Assembly (NCBI GenBank): GCA_024642025.1
Contig: JAHEBY010000045.1
Location: 1-11,699 of the forward strand
Direction: 5' to 3'
DNA from: Comamonadaceae bacterium
GTDB lineage: Bacteria; Pseudomonadota; Gammaproteobacteria; Burkholderiales; Burkholderiaceae_C
DNA: 11,699 bases
The notes under the pieces were generated by a model that was not told the origin of the DNA, ran no database searches, and saw nothing but the letters and a program-made list of their open reading frames with translations. Each line of letters starts with the position of its first letter. The first letter of the stretch is position 1. A program made the position numbers and the translations under genes. Shown one piece after another: positions 1 to 7,477 of the stretch.

Positions 1-49
1 TGGGCAGCGGTTTCAGGCCGCAGTTCAAGACTCAACCTTCGGAGCAACC
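1..49 (+). promoter_or_regulatory. 3' end of the rpsB leader, with Shine-Dalgarno
   Basis: Only the last 49 bases before rpsB are in the window. GGAG at 41-44 lies 5 bases before the rpsB ATG and is a good ribosome binding site. A small inverted repeat, GCGG at 7-10 and CCGC at 18-21 with a 7-base loop, could form a short hairpin. In enterobacteria the rpsB leader mediates autogenous repression by S2. Whether this hairpin plays such a role here is speculation, because most of the leader lies upstream of the window. The promoter is not visible. Confidence 0.4.
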
Positions 50-802
50 ATGTCAGTATCCATGCGCGAAATGCTGGAAGCCGGTGTCCATTTCGGACAC
101 CAGACCCGCTTCTGGAACCCCAAGATGGCGCCGTTCATCTACGGCCATCGCAACAAGATTCACATCATCAACCTGGAAAAATCGCTACCGATGTTCCAGG
201 AAGCGGCTAAATACGTCCGCCAGCTGTCGGCTCGCCGTGGCACCATTCTGATGGTGGGCACCAAGCGTCAGGCGCGAGAGACGGTTGCCGCTGAAGCTCA
301 ACGCGCTGGCGTGCCCTTTGTTGACCAGCGCTGGCTGGGTGGCATGCTGACCAACTTCAAAACCGTCAAGACTTCCATCAAGCGCCTCAAGGAAATGAAG
401 GTTCAGCAGGAAGCCGGCCTGGACGCGATGAGCAAGAAGGAGCAACTCATGTTTGCCCGCGAGTTGGCCAAGCTCGAAAAGGATATTGGCGGCATTCAGG
501 ATATGAACGCGTTGCCGGATGCGATTTTTGTAATCGACGTCGGCTTTCACAAAATCGCCGTGCTCGAGGCCAAAAAGCTCGGCATCCCGCTAATTGGTGT
601 GGTGGACTCCAATCATTCGCCAGAAGGTATTGATTACGTTATCCCCGGCAATGACGATTCATCCAAAGCTGTCATTCTGTATGCCCGTGGCATTGCTGAT
701 GCCATCCTTGAAGGCCGTGCAAATGCGGTGGATGATGTGGTCAAGGCGGTCGCGTCTGAAAGCGCTGACGAATTTGTGGAAGTGAACGAGGCAGAAGCCT
801 GA
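50..802 (+). CDS. rpsB: 30S ribosomal protein S2
   Basis: Small-subunit ribosomal protein S2, a late-assembling protein at the head-platform junction of the 30S subunit; in enterobacteria it also represses its own operon. The 250 residues compare with about 240 in Escherichia coli. The N-terminal segment MREMLEAGVHFGHQTRFWNP (residues 5-24) is the hallmark start of bacterial S2. The middle helical hairpin spans roughly 105-150, around NFKTVKTSIKRL. The second family signature runs over residues 156-180, starting PDAIFVIDVG. The ATG start is supported by GGAG at 41-44 and by the family N-terminus. The acidic tail VEVNEAEA is normal. It is first in the visible cluster and separated from tsf by an intrinsic terminator, the usual rpsB-tsf layout. 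Identification is secure. Confidence 0.98.
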   Translation: MSVSMREMLEAGVHFGHQTRFWNPKMAPFIYGHRNKIHIINLEKSLPMFQEAAKYVRQLSARRGTILMVGTKRQARETVAAEAQRAGVPFVDQRWLGGMLTNFKTVKTSIKRLKEMKVQQEAGLDAMSKKEQLMFARELAKLEKDIGGIQDMNALPDAIFVIDVGFHKIAVLEAKKLGIPLIGVVDSNHSPEGIDYVIPGNDDSSKAVILYARGIADAILEGRANAVDDVVKAVASESADEFVEVNEAEA

Positions 803-817
803 GTTCGCGGTTCACCC

Positions 818-847
818 AAAAAAGGGGCTCATGTGCCCCTTTTTTTT
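818..847 (+). terminator. Intrinsic terminator/attenuator between rpsB and tsf
   Basis: AAAAAAGGGGC at 818-828 can pair with GCCCCTTTTTT at 835-845 around a 6-base loop (TCATGT), giving an 11-pair stem with five G-C pairs at the top. The T tract runs from 840 to 847. The A tract upstream makes the hairpin symmetrical, so it could also stop transcripts arriving from the other strand. No convincing promoter is visible between it and tsf, so tsf expression probably relies on partial read-through. Such a structure between rpsB and tsf is known from enterobacteria, where it lowers tsf mRNA relative to rpsB; that it does the same here is inference. Confidence 0.88.
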
Positions 848-879
848 AGTCACTTGTTAAACTGAATTGAATTGAGTAC

Positions 880-883
880 GGAG
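880..883 (+). promoter_or_regulatory. Shine-Dalgarno that fixes the tsf start
   Basis: GGAG lies 6 bases before the ATG at 890 and is separated from it by a run of A. It lies downstream of the in-frame TTG at 872, so it cannot serve that codon. This decides the start in favour of 890. Confidence 0.85.
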
Positions 884-889
884 AAAAAA

Positions 890-1813
890 ATGGCTGCAAT
901 AACAGCAAGTATGGTCGCTGAACTGCGTGGAAAAACGGATGCCCCCATGATGGAGTGCAAGCGCGCGCTGACTGAGGCCGAAGGCGACATGGCAAAGGCC
1001 GAAGAGCTCCTGCGCGTGAAGCTCGGCAGCAAGGCCGGCAAGGCGGCCGGTCGTGTCACTGCCGAAGGTGTGGTGGTCAGCCACATTGAGGGAAACAGTG
1101 GCGCCATGCTCGAAGTCAACTGCGAAACCGACTTCGTGACCAAGAATGACAGTTTCCTGGCCCTGGCACAAGCTGCTGTGGCTTTGATCGCTTCAAAGAA
1201 TCCTGCTGATGTAGAAGCTTTGGGCGCGCTCGCTTATTCTCAAGACGGATTTGGCCCCACGCTGGAAGACGTTCGCAAAGGATTGATTGGCAAAATTGGC
1301 GAGAACATGAGCTTTCGGCGATTCAAGCGTTTTTCGTCCGGCGCAAAATTGGCCTCATACCTGCACGGCACGCGTATCGGTGTGGTCGTTGAGTTTGAAG
1401 GTGATGACGTTGCAGCCAAAGATGTTGCCATGCATGTGGCGGCCATGAAGCCGGTCGCTTTGTCCAGCGCCGACGTGCCTGCTCATTTGGTGGCAACCGA
1501 GCGCTCGGTAGCGGCTGCCAAAGCCGCAGAGGATGCAGCAGTCGCTACTGCGGCTGGTAAACCAGTACAGTCGCCTGAAATAGTTGCCAAGCGTATTGAG
1601 GGCGGTGTTCAGAAATATTTGAAAGAAGTCTCTCTGTTCAATCAGTCATTTGTCAAGAACGACAAGTTGTCAGTGGAGCAGATGCTCAAGGCCGCGAATA
1701 CCAATGTAAAGGGGTTCACGCTTTATGTGGTTGGCGAGGGTATTGAGAAGAAGGTCGACGATTTTGCTGCCGAGGTCGCGGCTCAGGTCGCTGCCGCCAA
1801 GCAGTCCAGCTAA
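890..1813 (+). CDS. tsf: Elongation factor Ts
   Basis: Nucleotide exchange factor that releases GDP from EF-Tu during translation elongation in the cytoplasm. The start is the ATG at 890, giving 307 residues beginning MAAITASMVAELRGKTDAPM. This matches the family N-terminus and has GGAG at 880-883. An in-frame TTG at 872 would add six residues (MSTEKK) but has no ribosome site of its own. The N-terminal UBA-like domain covers about 1-50. The TDFV motif that contacts EF-Tu is at 80-83 in NCETDFVTKND. The core domain continues to about residue 200. An alanine-rich linker (about 207-222) precedes the C-terminal part with KYLKEVSLFNQSFVK. The length exceeds the 283 residues of E. coli EF-Ts, mostly because of this linker region, which fits Burkholderiales. 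The gene follows the terminator after rpsB and precedes pyrH by 78 bases. Confidence 0.97.
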   Translation: MAAITASMVAELRGKTDAPMMECKRALTEAEGDMAKAEELLRVKLGSKAGKAAGRVTAEGVVVSHIEGNSGAMLEVNCETDFVTKNDSFLALAQAAVALIASKNPADVEALGALAYSQDGFGPTLEDVRKGLIGKIGENMSFRRFKRFSSGAKLASYLHGTRIGVVVEFEGDDVAAKDVAMHVAAMKPVALSSADVPAHLVATERSVAAAKAAEDAAVATAAGKPVQSPEIVAKRIEGGVQKYLKEVSLFNQSFVKNDKLSVEQMLKAANTNVKGFTLYVVGEGIEKKVDDFAAEVAAQVAAAKQSS

Positions 1814-1891
1814 AACCTTCCCTGTTAACGTTGTGGTCCAGGCTCTGTCAGAACTGGCTGCAACACCCCTTCTAAAATCGAGGAGCCTGTC

Positions 1892-2614
1892 ATGACTACC
1901 GCCAAACCAGCCTACAAGCGCATTTTGCTTAAGCTGTCTGGCGAAGCGCTGATGGGTGATGATCCCTATGGCATCAACCGGGACACGATTGTGCGCATGG
2001 TTGACGAGATCGCAGAGGTTACCCACCTTGGCGTCGAACTCGCGGTTGTGATTGGTGGGGGTAATATTTTCCGTGGAGTTGCTGGAGGCTCAGTGGGTAT
2101 GGATCGTGCCACCGCTGACTACATGGGAATGCTGGCGACCGTCATGAATGCTCTTGCCCTTGGAGATACGATGAACAAGGCTGGCTTGACGGCGCGCGTG
2201 ATGTCGGCCATTGGCATTGAGCAGGTGGTGGAGCCGTATGTTCGACCCAAAGCCCTTCAGTACCTCGAGGAAGGGAAAGTCGTAATATTTGCAGCCGGTA
2301 CGGGTAACCCTTTCTTCACCACAGATACCGCAGCAGCACTTCGCGGCGCCGAAATTGGTGCTGAAATTGTGTTGAAAGCTACGAAGGTTGATGGTGTCTA
2401 CAGTGCCGACCCGAAGAAGGAGCCTTCAGCGACGCGGTACACAAAAATTTCGTTTGACGCAGCCATGTCGCAGAATCTGGGCATCATGGATGCAGCGGCC
2501 TTTGCGCTGTGTCGTGATCAGAAGCTTCCGATCAAGGTATTTTCCATTTTTAAACACGGCGCGCTCAAGCGGGTTGTCATGGGTGAAGACGAAGGCACCT
2601 TGGTTTACGCGTGA
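1892..2614 (+). CDS. pyrH: UMP kinase
   Basis: Phosphorylates UMP to UDP with ATP in the pyrimidine nucleotide pathway, in the cytoplasm. The bacterial enzyme is a hexamer of the amino acid kinase fold, typically activated by GTP and inhibited by UTP. The 240 residues match the usual length. Visible family motifs are KLSGEAL (14-20), the glycine-rich GGGNIFRG (55-62), the UMP-binding and regulatory stretch DRATADYMGM (71-80), GTGNPFFTTDTAA (136-148), and the nucleotide-binding KATKVDGVYSADP (162-174). AGGAG at 1881-1885, six bases before the ATG, supports the start. The 78-base gap after tsf shows no convincing promoter or terminator. The frr gene starts 10 bases after the stop, and the two are probably co-translated. 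Identification is secure. Confidence 0.98.
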   Translation: MTTAKPAYKRILLKLSGEALMGDDPYGINRDTIVRMVDEIAEVTHLGVELAVVIGGGNIFRGVAGGSVGMDRATADYMGMLATVMNALALGDTMNKAGLTARVMSAIGIEQVVEPYVRPKALQYLEEGKVVIFAAGTGNPFFTTDTAAALRGAEIGAEIVLKATKVDGVYSADPKKEPSATRYTKISFDAAMSQNLGIMDAAAFALCRDQKLPIKVFSIFKHGALKRVVMGEDEGTLVYA

Positions 2615-2620
2615 GGAGAG
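2615..2620 (+). promoter_or_regulatory. Shine-Dalgarno that fixes the frr start
   Basis: GGAGAG begins immediately after the pyrH TGA (2612-2614) and lies 4 bases before the ATG at 2625. A ribosome finishing pyrH would sit on this site, which suggests translational coupling. It rules out the longer in-frame readings that begin inside pyrH. Confidence 0.8.
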
Positions 2621-2624
2621 ACAC

Positions 2625-3185
2625 ATGACGATTGCAGAGATTCACAAAACAACTGAGGGCAAGATGGATCAGTCCATTGAGGCATTCAAGGGAAATTTGA
2701 CGAAAATTCGTACGGGCAGGGCAAACCCTGCCTTGCTGGATTCGGTACACGTCGATTACTACGGATCACTGGTTCCGATCGGGCAGGTCGCCAACGTGTC
2801 ATTGATAGACGCTCGCACCATCAGCATCCAGCCGTGGGAAAAAGGTATGGGTGCAAAGATTGAAAAGGCCATTCGCGACAGTGACTTGGGATTGAATCCC
2901 GCCTCCATGGGTGATCTGATCCGCGTGCCGATGCCTGCCATGTCGGAAGAGCGTCGCAAGGAGTTGACCAAGGTTGTGAGGGGCGAGGGTGAAAGTGCCA
3001 AAATCGCGGTCCGCAACCTTCGGCGTGATGCCAACGAATCAGTCAAAAAGCTGGTCAAGGAAAAGGAAGCCTCAGAAGACGACCAGAAGCGCGCTGAAGC
3101 CGAGGTTCAGAAGGTGACCGACCGACACATTGCAGCGATTGACCAGTTGGTGGCGGCCAAAGAGGCTGACATCATGGCAGTTTGA
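2625..3185 (+). CDS. frr: Ribosome recycling factor
   Basis: RRF works with EF-G to split post-termination ribosomes so that subunits can be reused. The start is the ATG at 2625, giving 186 residues against 185 in E. coli. The same frame stays open far upstream inside pyrH, but those starts would add a long extension absent from the family. GGAGAG at 2615-2620 directly follows the pyrH stop and precedes this ATG. Domain I is the three-helix bundle formed by residues about 1-29 and 107-186. Domain II is the beta region about 30-104, with the hinge motif KIRTGRANPALLD (27-39) and ISIQPWEKG (66-74). The basic segment VRNLRRDAN (129-137) is the conserved ribosome-contacting surface. The pyrH-frr pairing is widely conserved. 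Confidence 0.97.
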   Translation: MTIAEIHKTTEGKMDQSIEAFKGNLTKIRTGRANPALLDSVHVDYYGSLVPIGQVANVSLIDARTISIQPWEKGMGAKIEKAIRDSDLGLNPASMGDLIRVPMPAMSEERRKELTKVVRGEGESAKIAVRNLRRDANESVKKLVKEKEASEDDQKRAEAEVQKVTDRHIAAIDQLVAAKEADIMAV

Positions 3186-3228
3186 ATTCTGAGCAGTCTG
3201 GCGTGTCCGCGCGGGTGACTGATTCACA

Positions 3229-3978
3229 GTGACAAACCCAATGACACGTTCGGCAGTGGTTCCAAACCATATTGCCATTGTGATGGACGGCAATGGCCGC
3301 TGGGCTTCAATGCGATTTCTTCCCAGGCTCGCAGGCCACAAGCAGGGCGTCAGCTCACTTAAAAGGTGCGTCAAGGCTTGCGCACAACGCGGCGTCTCCA
3401 TCCTGTCTGTCTTTGCCTTCTCATCGGAAAACTGGCAACGCCCTGCAGACGAAGTTTCAGGTTTAATGGACCTATTGGCATCCGCCATTGGCAGCGAGGT
3501 TCCGCAACTCGAACGGGATGGTGTCAGGCTGTATTTTGTGGGTAATCGTTCCGACCTGTCACAGAATGTCGTCAAAGGTCTGGAAAAGGCTGAGGCTGCT
3601 ACGGCACACAATTCGCGGCTGGTATTGAACGTTTGTTTCAACTACGGTGGGCGGTGGGACATTGCACAGGCAGCCCAAGCGCTGTGTACACAAGGTGTTC
3701 CAATAACTGAAGCGAGCCTTGGTGCAGCTTTGGCCTTGGCGCACGTTCCCGACCCGGATTTGTTCATACGCACTGGGGGCGAGCAGAGAATCAGCAACTT
3801 TTTGCTGTGGCAAGCCGCCTATTCCGAAATGTATTTTTCTGACGACCTCTGGCCCGAATTTGATGAATCGTCGCTGGATCGCGCAATTGAAGCGTATGGG
3901 CGGCGGGAGCGTCGCTTTGGAAAGGTCAGCTCGCAACTACGTGTCAGCGAAGCATCCCAAGCCTCCCGCGCGGACTAA
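3229..3978 (+). CDS. uppS: (2Z,6E)-farnesyl-PP-dependent undecaprenyl diphosphate synthase
   Basis: Cis-prenyltransferase that adds eight isopentenyl units to farnesyl diphosphate, giving the C55 carrier for peptidoglycan and O-antigen synthesis. It is cytoplasmic or membrane-associated. With the GTG at 3229 the protein has 249 residues, against 253 in E. coli. The catalytic aspartate is D20 in VMDGNGRWA (18-26). Other family motifs are LAGHKQG (34-40), FAFSSENWQRP (62-72), FNYGGRWDI (137-145) and RTGGEQRISNF (181-191), with R181, R187 and S189 as the diphosphate-binding residues. An ATG at 3241, four codons in, would give MTRSAVVPNHIA and is equally acceptable to the family. Neither start has a strong Shine-Dalgarno; GGGTGA at 3214-3219 is the nearest candidate for the GTG. 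The function is certain; the start is not. The gene lies 43 bases after frr and 3 bases before cdsA. Confidence 0.95.
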   Translation: MTNPMTRSAVVPNHIAIVMDGNGRWASMRFLPRLAGHKQGVSSLKRCVKACAQRGVSILSVFAFSSENWQRPADEVSGLMDLLASAIGSEVPQLERDGVRLYFVGNRSDLSQNVVKGLEKAEAATAHNSRLVLNVCFNYGGRWDIAQAAQALCTQGVPITEASLGAALALAHVPDPDLFIRTGGEQRISNFLLWQAAYSEMYFSDDLWPEFDESSLDRAIEAYGRRERRFGKVSSQLRVSEASQASRAD

Positions 3979-3981
3979 CCC

Positions 3982-4842
3982 ATGTTGAAACAGCGTGTAA
4001 TCACTGCGGTAGCCCTGTTGCTGGTCTTGTTGCCTGCACTGTTTTATCCAAATCACGCGCCATTTGGTGTGCTGACGCTGATCCTGATCTGTGCGGCGGC
4101 GTGGGAGTGGGCGCGGTTGAACCAGTGCGAGTCGCCAGTGGCCATTGCCTACGCGGTCGCCTGTCTTCTGGCGTGCCTTGGCCTCTGGCACTTCGGCTTT
4201 CTGACAAGACCGAACTCGATGCTATGGCTCTTATTCGGGTCTGCATGGGTTCTGGTCGGCGCAGCCTTGCTGCGGACAGGCGTTGCCGGCTGGCCCCGAA
4301 TCCCTAGAGGTGGCCGCCTGGCTGGAGGCATGATTGTTTTATGCTTGGCATGGCTGGCTTTGGCGCAGGCCCGCTTGATCGGAATCAATTTTCTGCTGTC
4401 TGCGTTGCTGCTGGTGTGGATGGCTGACATTGCGGCGTACTTTGCGGGAAGAACCTTTGGCGGACGGTTCAGTTCCGGCAAGTTGGCGCCTTCCATTAGC
4501 CCGGGTAAGACCTGGGAAGGCGTATACGGCGGCTTGGTCGGCGTTCTGCTGCTGGGCGCAGTTTGGTCCTTCGCCGATCGTCGTTTGGGTGCTTCCGTAC
4601 CCAGTATTTTTTCCGAGCTCTATGCCCGCGGTTGGTGGATGCTGGTCATTGCGGCGGTCTTTCTCTGCACCATGAGCGTCGTGGGCGACCTTGCCGAGTC
4701 GCTCGTCAAGCGAAGCGCCGGCGTCAAGGACAGCAGCGGCCTGTTGCCGGGTCATGGAGGCGTGCTGGACCGCGTCGACGCGCTCTTGCCTACGCTACCG
4801 CTGGCGATGATGTTGCATTCCACGTTGCCCGGAAGCCTTTGA
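3982..4842 (+). CDS. cdsA: Phosphatidate cytidylyltransferase (CDP-diacylglycerol synthase)
   Basis: Integral inner-membrane enzyme that converts phosphatidate and CTP into CDP-diacylglycerol, the branch point for phosphatidylethanolamine, phosphatidylglycerol and cardiolipin. The 286 residues match E. coli CdsA in size. Several hydrophobic segments are visible, for example 7-22, 28-42, 54-72, 82-97, 114-130, 134-150, 180-196 and 219-236. The conserved cytoplasmic region DIAAYFAGRTFGG (149-161) with SISPGKTWEG (171-180) precedes the CdsA family signature at 240-266. That signature reads SLVKRSAGVKD followed by LPGHGGVLDRVD and carries the metal-binding acidic residues. The ATG lies 3 bases after the uppS stop. 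Only a weak GGA at 3972-3974 precedes it, so translation is probably coupled to uppS. Confidence 0.96.
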   Translation: MLKQRVITAVALLLVLLPALFYPNHAPFGVLTLILICAAAWEWARLNQCESPVAIAYAVACLLACLGLWHFGFLTRPNSMLWLLFGSAWVLVGAALLRTGVAGWPRIPRGGRLAGGMIVLCLAWLALAQARLIGINFLLSALLLVWMADIAAYFAGRTFGGRFSSGKLAPSISPGKTWEGVYGGLVGVLLLGAVWSFADRRLGASVPSIFSELYARGWWMLVIAAVFLCTMSVVGDLAESLVKRSAGVKDSSGLLPGHGGVLDRVDALLPTLPLAMMLHSTLPGSL

Positions 4843-4846
4843 CCAG

Positions 4847-6046
4847 ATGAATAAGCAACGGCTTGCCATTCTTGGGTCCACTGGCTCTGTTGGGGTCAAT
4901 ACGCTGGAGGTCGCGTCGCGCCATACGGATCGCTTCGAAGTATTTGCACTTACGGCGTCCACGCAGACCGATTTGCTGCTTGCACAGTGTGTGAAATTCA
5001 AACCCACCTACGCAGTCATGGCAAGTGCATCGCATGGGCAGGACTTGAAGCGGAAGTGCCGCGAGCTCGGATTGACGACAAGGGTCTTCTACGGTGCGCC
5101 AGCACTCGTCGATTTAGTCGGGAATCCCCAAGTTGATGTTGTGATGGCCGCCATCGTGGGTGCGGCAGGTCTCGCGCCGTGCCTGGCTGCCGCCCGCGCG
5201 GGGAAGCGTCTTTTGCTGGCCAACAAGGAAGCCCTGGTGGTGGGGGCCGGTGTTTTTCTGGAGGCGGTGAAGAAGGGAGGAGCCCGACTACTGCCGATTG
5301 ACAGTGAGCACTCGGCCATTTTCCAGTCCCTTCCGGCTGATCCGGCGGCATGGCCCTTGCAGGTTGACAAGATCATTTTGACTGCATCGGGAGGTCCTTT
5401 TCGCAAGCGAGCGGTAGGAGAGCTGCGACACGTTACCCCGGAGCAGGCTTGTGCGCACCCAAACTGGATCATGGGACGCAAAATATCGGTTGACTCTGCG
5501 ACCATGATGAACAAGGCGCTCGAGGTCATCGAAGCACATTTTCTATTCGACATCACGCCGGACAAGCTGGAAGTAGTCATCCATCCACAGAGCATCATTC
5601 ACTCTATGGTCCAATATGTTGACAACTCGGTGATTGCCCAATTGGGTACGCCGGACATGAAGACACCCATCGCCTATGGCCTATCCTGGCCTGACAGAGT
5701 TGTTTCAGGGGCTTCGGCACTGGATTTTGGCCGGCTGCAAGATATGACATTTGAGTCGCTGGATGGTGATCACAATCATCGGCAACGTTTTCCCGGCTTG
5801 GCGCTGGCCTGGGAATCGCTTCGGGCCCCGACCGGAACTACGGCGATTTTGAATGCCGCCAACGAAATTGCTGTGCAGGCTTTCCTGGAAGGGCAGATTC
5901 GGTTTGACCAGATTCACGCAGTGAACTTGCAAACGCTTGAGTCGGTAAGCCCATCCGGTGCTGTTACGCTTGATGACTTGTTGGCCATAGACGGAGAATC
6001 CCGGGCGACGGCCTCAATGGCCGTCGCGAATATGCGCAAAGCCTGA
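4847..6046 (+). CDS. dxr: 1-deoxy-D-xylulose 5-phosphate reductoisomerase
   Basis: Second enzyme of the MEP isoprenoid pathway. It converts DXP to 2-C-methyl-D-erythritol 4-phosphate with NADPH and a divalent metal, and is the target of fosmidomycin. The 399 residues are typical. The N-terminal nucleotide-binding loop is LGSTGSVG (9-16), and LLLANKEALV (122-131) follows. The metal ligands are expected at D152 and E154 in PIDSEHSAIFQ and at E226, with substrate residues S217, N222 and K223 in SVDSATMMNKALEVIEAHF. The conserved IHPQSIIHSMVQY (245-257) and GTPDMKTPIAYGLSWPDR (267-284) are intact, as is the C-terminal helical domain with ILNAANEIAVQAF. The ATG lies 4 bases after the cdsA stop. 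The best Shine-Dalgarno is GGAAG at 4831-4835, rather far upstream, so coupling is likely. Dxr feeds the precursors used by UppS. Confidence 0.97.
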   Translation: MNKQRLAILGSTGSVGVNTLEVASRHTDRFEVFALTASTQTDLLLAQCVKFKPTYAVMASASHGQDLKRKCRELGLTTRVFYGAPALVDLVGNPQVDVVMAAIVGAAGLAPCLAAARAGKRLLLANKEALVVGAGVFLEAVKKGGARLLPIDSEHSAIFQSLPADPAAWPLQVDKIILTASGGPFRKRAVGELRHVTPEQACAHPNWIMGRKISVDSATMMNKALEVIEAHFLFDITPDKLEVVIHPQSIIHSMVQYVDNSVIAQLGTPDMKTPIAYGLSWPDRVVSGASALDFGRLQDMTFESLDGDHNHRQRFPGLALAWESLRAPTGTTAILNAANEIAVQAFLEGQIRFDQIHAVNLQTLESVSPSGAVTLDDLLAIDGESRATASMAVANMRKA

Positions 6047-6062
6047 CTAACTGATTGGCAAT

Positions 6063-6067
6063 AAGGA
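6063..6067 (+). promoter_or_regulatory. Shine-Dalgarno that fixes the rseP start
   Basis: AAGGA lies 6 bases before the ATG at 6074. The codon just upstream, TTG at 6071, is in frame and would add one methionine, but the spacing and codon strength favour the ATG. Confidence 0.7.
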
Positions 6068-6073
6068 TTTTTG

Positions 6074-7435
6074 ATGTTGACCGTTGTTGCTTTTATTGCT
6101 GCACTTGGTCTGTTGATCGCCGTGCATGAGTATGGCCATTACAGAGTAGCGGTGCTGTGTGGGGTGAAAGTATTGCGTTTCTCAATTGGCTTTGGAAAAA
6201 CACTCTTCCGCTGGCAGCCGGCTGGATCGTCAACAGAGTTTGTGATCGGGGCCTTTCCAATTGGTGGCTACGTCAAAATGCTTGACGAACGGGAAGCGCC
6301 CGTTCCGGACGAGCAGAAGTGCCTTGCCTTCAATTCCCAGCCACTGCGCTCGCGCGTGGCAATCGTTGCTGCTGGCCCTCTTGCCAACCTCATCCTCGCC
6401 GCCTTTTTGTATTCTGTCGTCAATTGGAGTGGAGTTGAGTTACCCCGCGCCATTCTGGCCGTTCCACCGGTCGGTTCCATTGCGGATCGTGCCGGGATAA
6501 ACGGCGGCGAGCTGGTTACACAAGCTGGCTTTGACGTTGCAGAACTTCAGTCGGTTGAGTCGTTCGATGAACTTCGATGGCTGTTAACTCGTGGGGCGCT
6601 GGAAGGGCGCGACGTTCACCTTGTTGTAAAAGACACCGCCGCTTCGACGACGCGTGATGTTCAATTGCCGCTCGCTGAGCTTGACGTCCAAAATGCTGAC
6701 CAGACGATGTTTCAGGCGATTGGCATCATTGGCCCCAGAACCCGACCGGTTATCGGTGAAGTTATGGCGGATGGGGCGGCGCATCGGGCTGGAATTCGAC
6801 AGGGCGATCATGTCACCAAAGTTGGCGCCGTGCAGGTCGTTGATGGCCAACAATTAAGGGACTGGATTCGATCGACTGCAAGTGCTGGCCAACCCGCTGA
6901 GACCGTGTGGTCGATAGAACGCAATGGCGAGGCCATCAAGATAAAGGTGCAGCCTCAGAGAGTTGTGGAAGGCGGCGTTGCTGTGGGAAAAATCGGTGCA
7001 TTTGTCGGCGCGGCTCCAGAATTCGTAACCATAAGATATGGGTTGTTGGAAGGTTTGATAGGTGGAGTCACCCGCACGTGGGAGGTTTCAGCGTTGACTT
7101 TGCGCATGATGGGCAAAATGCTCGTTGGAGAGGCATCGTTGAAAAACCTGAGTGGGCCCTTGACCATCGCGGACTACGCTGGAAAATCTGCAAGCTTGGG
7201 CTTGACTCAATATTTGGTTTTTCTTGCGCTGATCAGTGTCAGCCTTGGTGTTCTAAACCTGCTGCCATTGCCCGTTCTGGATGGTGGGCACCTGATGTAT
7301 TATCTTTGGGAGGGAATCACTGGCAAAGCCGTCTCTGACCGCTGGATGGAGCGATTGCAGCGCGGTGGTGTTGCGGTGCTGATGGCCATGATGCTGGTTG
7401 CAGTTTTTAACGACGTAACCAGGCTGCTTGGTTAG
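6074..7435 (+). CDS. rseP: RIP metalloprotease RseP (site-2 protease)
   Basis: Inner-membrane zinc protease that makes the intramembrane cut in anti-sigma factor RseA after DegS, releasing the envelope-stress factor sigma-E; it also clears signal peptide remnants. From the ATG at 6074 it has 453 residues, against 450 in E. coli. The first membrane helix (about 2-22) holds the zinc motif HEYGH, with H18, E19 and H22. The second hydrophobic segment is about 95-118. Two PDZ domains follow, about 120-210 and 222-300; the first is divergent, and the second shows AGIRQGDHVTKVG (239-251). The third helix region ends in NLLPLPVLDGGH (395-406), with D403 as the third zinc ligand, and the last helix is about 431-449. 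All catalytic residues are present. The gene sits between dxr and bamA, as in many proteobacteria. The product should act on envelope-stress signals that include defects in the BamA machine encoded next door, though no RseA gene is in the window. Confidence 0.97.
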   Translation: MLTVVAFIAALGLLIAVHEYGHYRVAVLCGVKVLRFSIGFGKTLFRWQPAGSSTEFVIGAFPIGGYVKMLDEREAPVPDEQKCLAFNSQPLRSRVAIVAAGPLANLILAAFLYSVVNWSGVELPRAILAVPPVGSIADRAGINGGELVTQAGFDVAELQSVESFDELRWLLTRGALEGRDVHLVVKDTAASTTRDVQLPLAELDVQNADQTMFQAIGIIGPRTRPVIGEVMADGAAHRAGIRQGDHVTKVGAVQVVDGQQLRDWIRSTASAGQPAETVWSIERNGEAIKIKVQPQRVVEGGVAVGKIGAFVGAAPEFVTIRYGLLEGLIGGVTRTWEVSALTLRMMGKMLVGEASLKNLSGPLTIADYAGKSASLGLTQYLVFLALISVSLGVLNLLPLPVLDGGHLMYYLWEGITGKAVSDRWMERLQRGGVAVLMAMMLVAVFNDVTRLLG

Positions 7436-7477
7436 TTATACGCGCTATCATTTCTGCGCTTCTTTTTTAGAACCTAC

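Noticed and set aside
872..889. A TTG start for tsf that would add six residues (MSTEKK).
   Set aside because: The Shine-Dalgarno GGAG lies downstream of this TTG and correctly before the ATG at 890, and the family begins at the ATG.
1814..1891. A promoter for pyrH using TAAAAT at 1873-1878 as -10, or a hairpin from CCAG/CTGG at 1838-1841 and 1854-1857.
   Set aside because: The nearest -35-like hexamer is 21-22 bases away, and the hairpin has four pairs and no T tract. Neither is supported.
2388..2624. A long N-terminal extension of frr overlapping pyrH.
   Set aside because: It is the frr frame staying open by chance inside pyrH. The extension has no RRF homology, and a ribosome site and ATG sit at the expected family start.
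3072..3641. A 189-residue open frame on the minus strand opposite frr and uppS.
   Set aside because: It is antisense to two well-conserved genes, has no recognisable domain, and has no ribosome site that I could identify.
5089..5598. A 169-residue minus-strand open frame opposite dxr.
   Set aside because: Low-complexity composition rich in A, R, S and P, typical of a shadow frame of a GC-rich gene.
7441..7470. A possible terminator before bamA: GCGC at 7442-7445 and 7456-7459 followed by TTCTTTTTTAG.
   Set aside because: Only four base pairs can form and flanking positions mismatch, so it is too weak to call despite the T tract.
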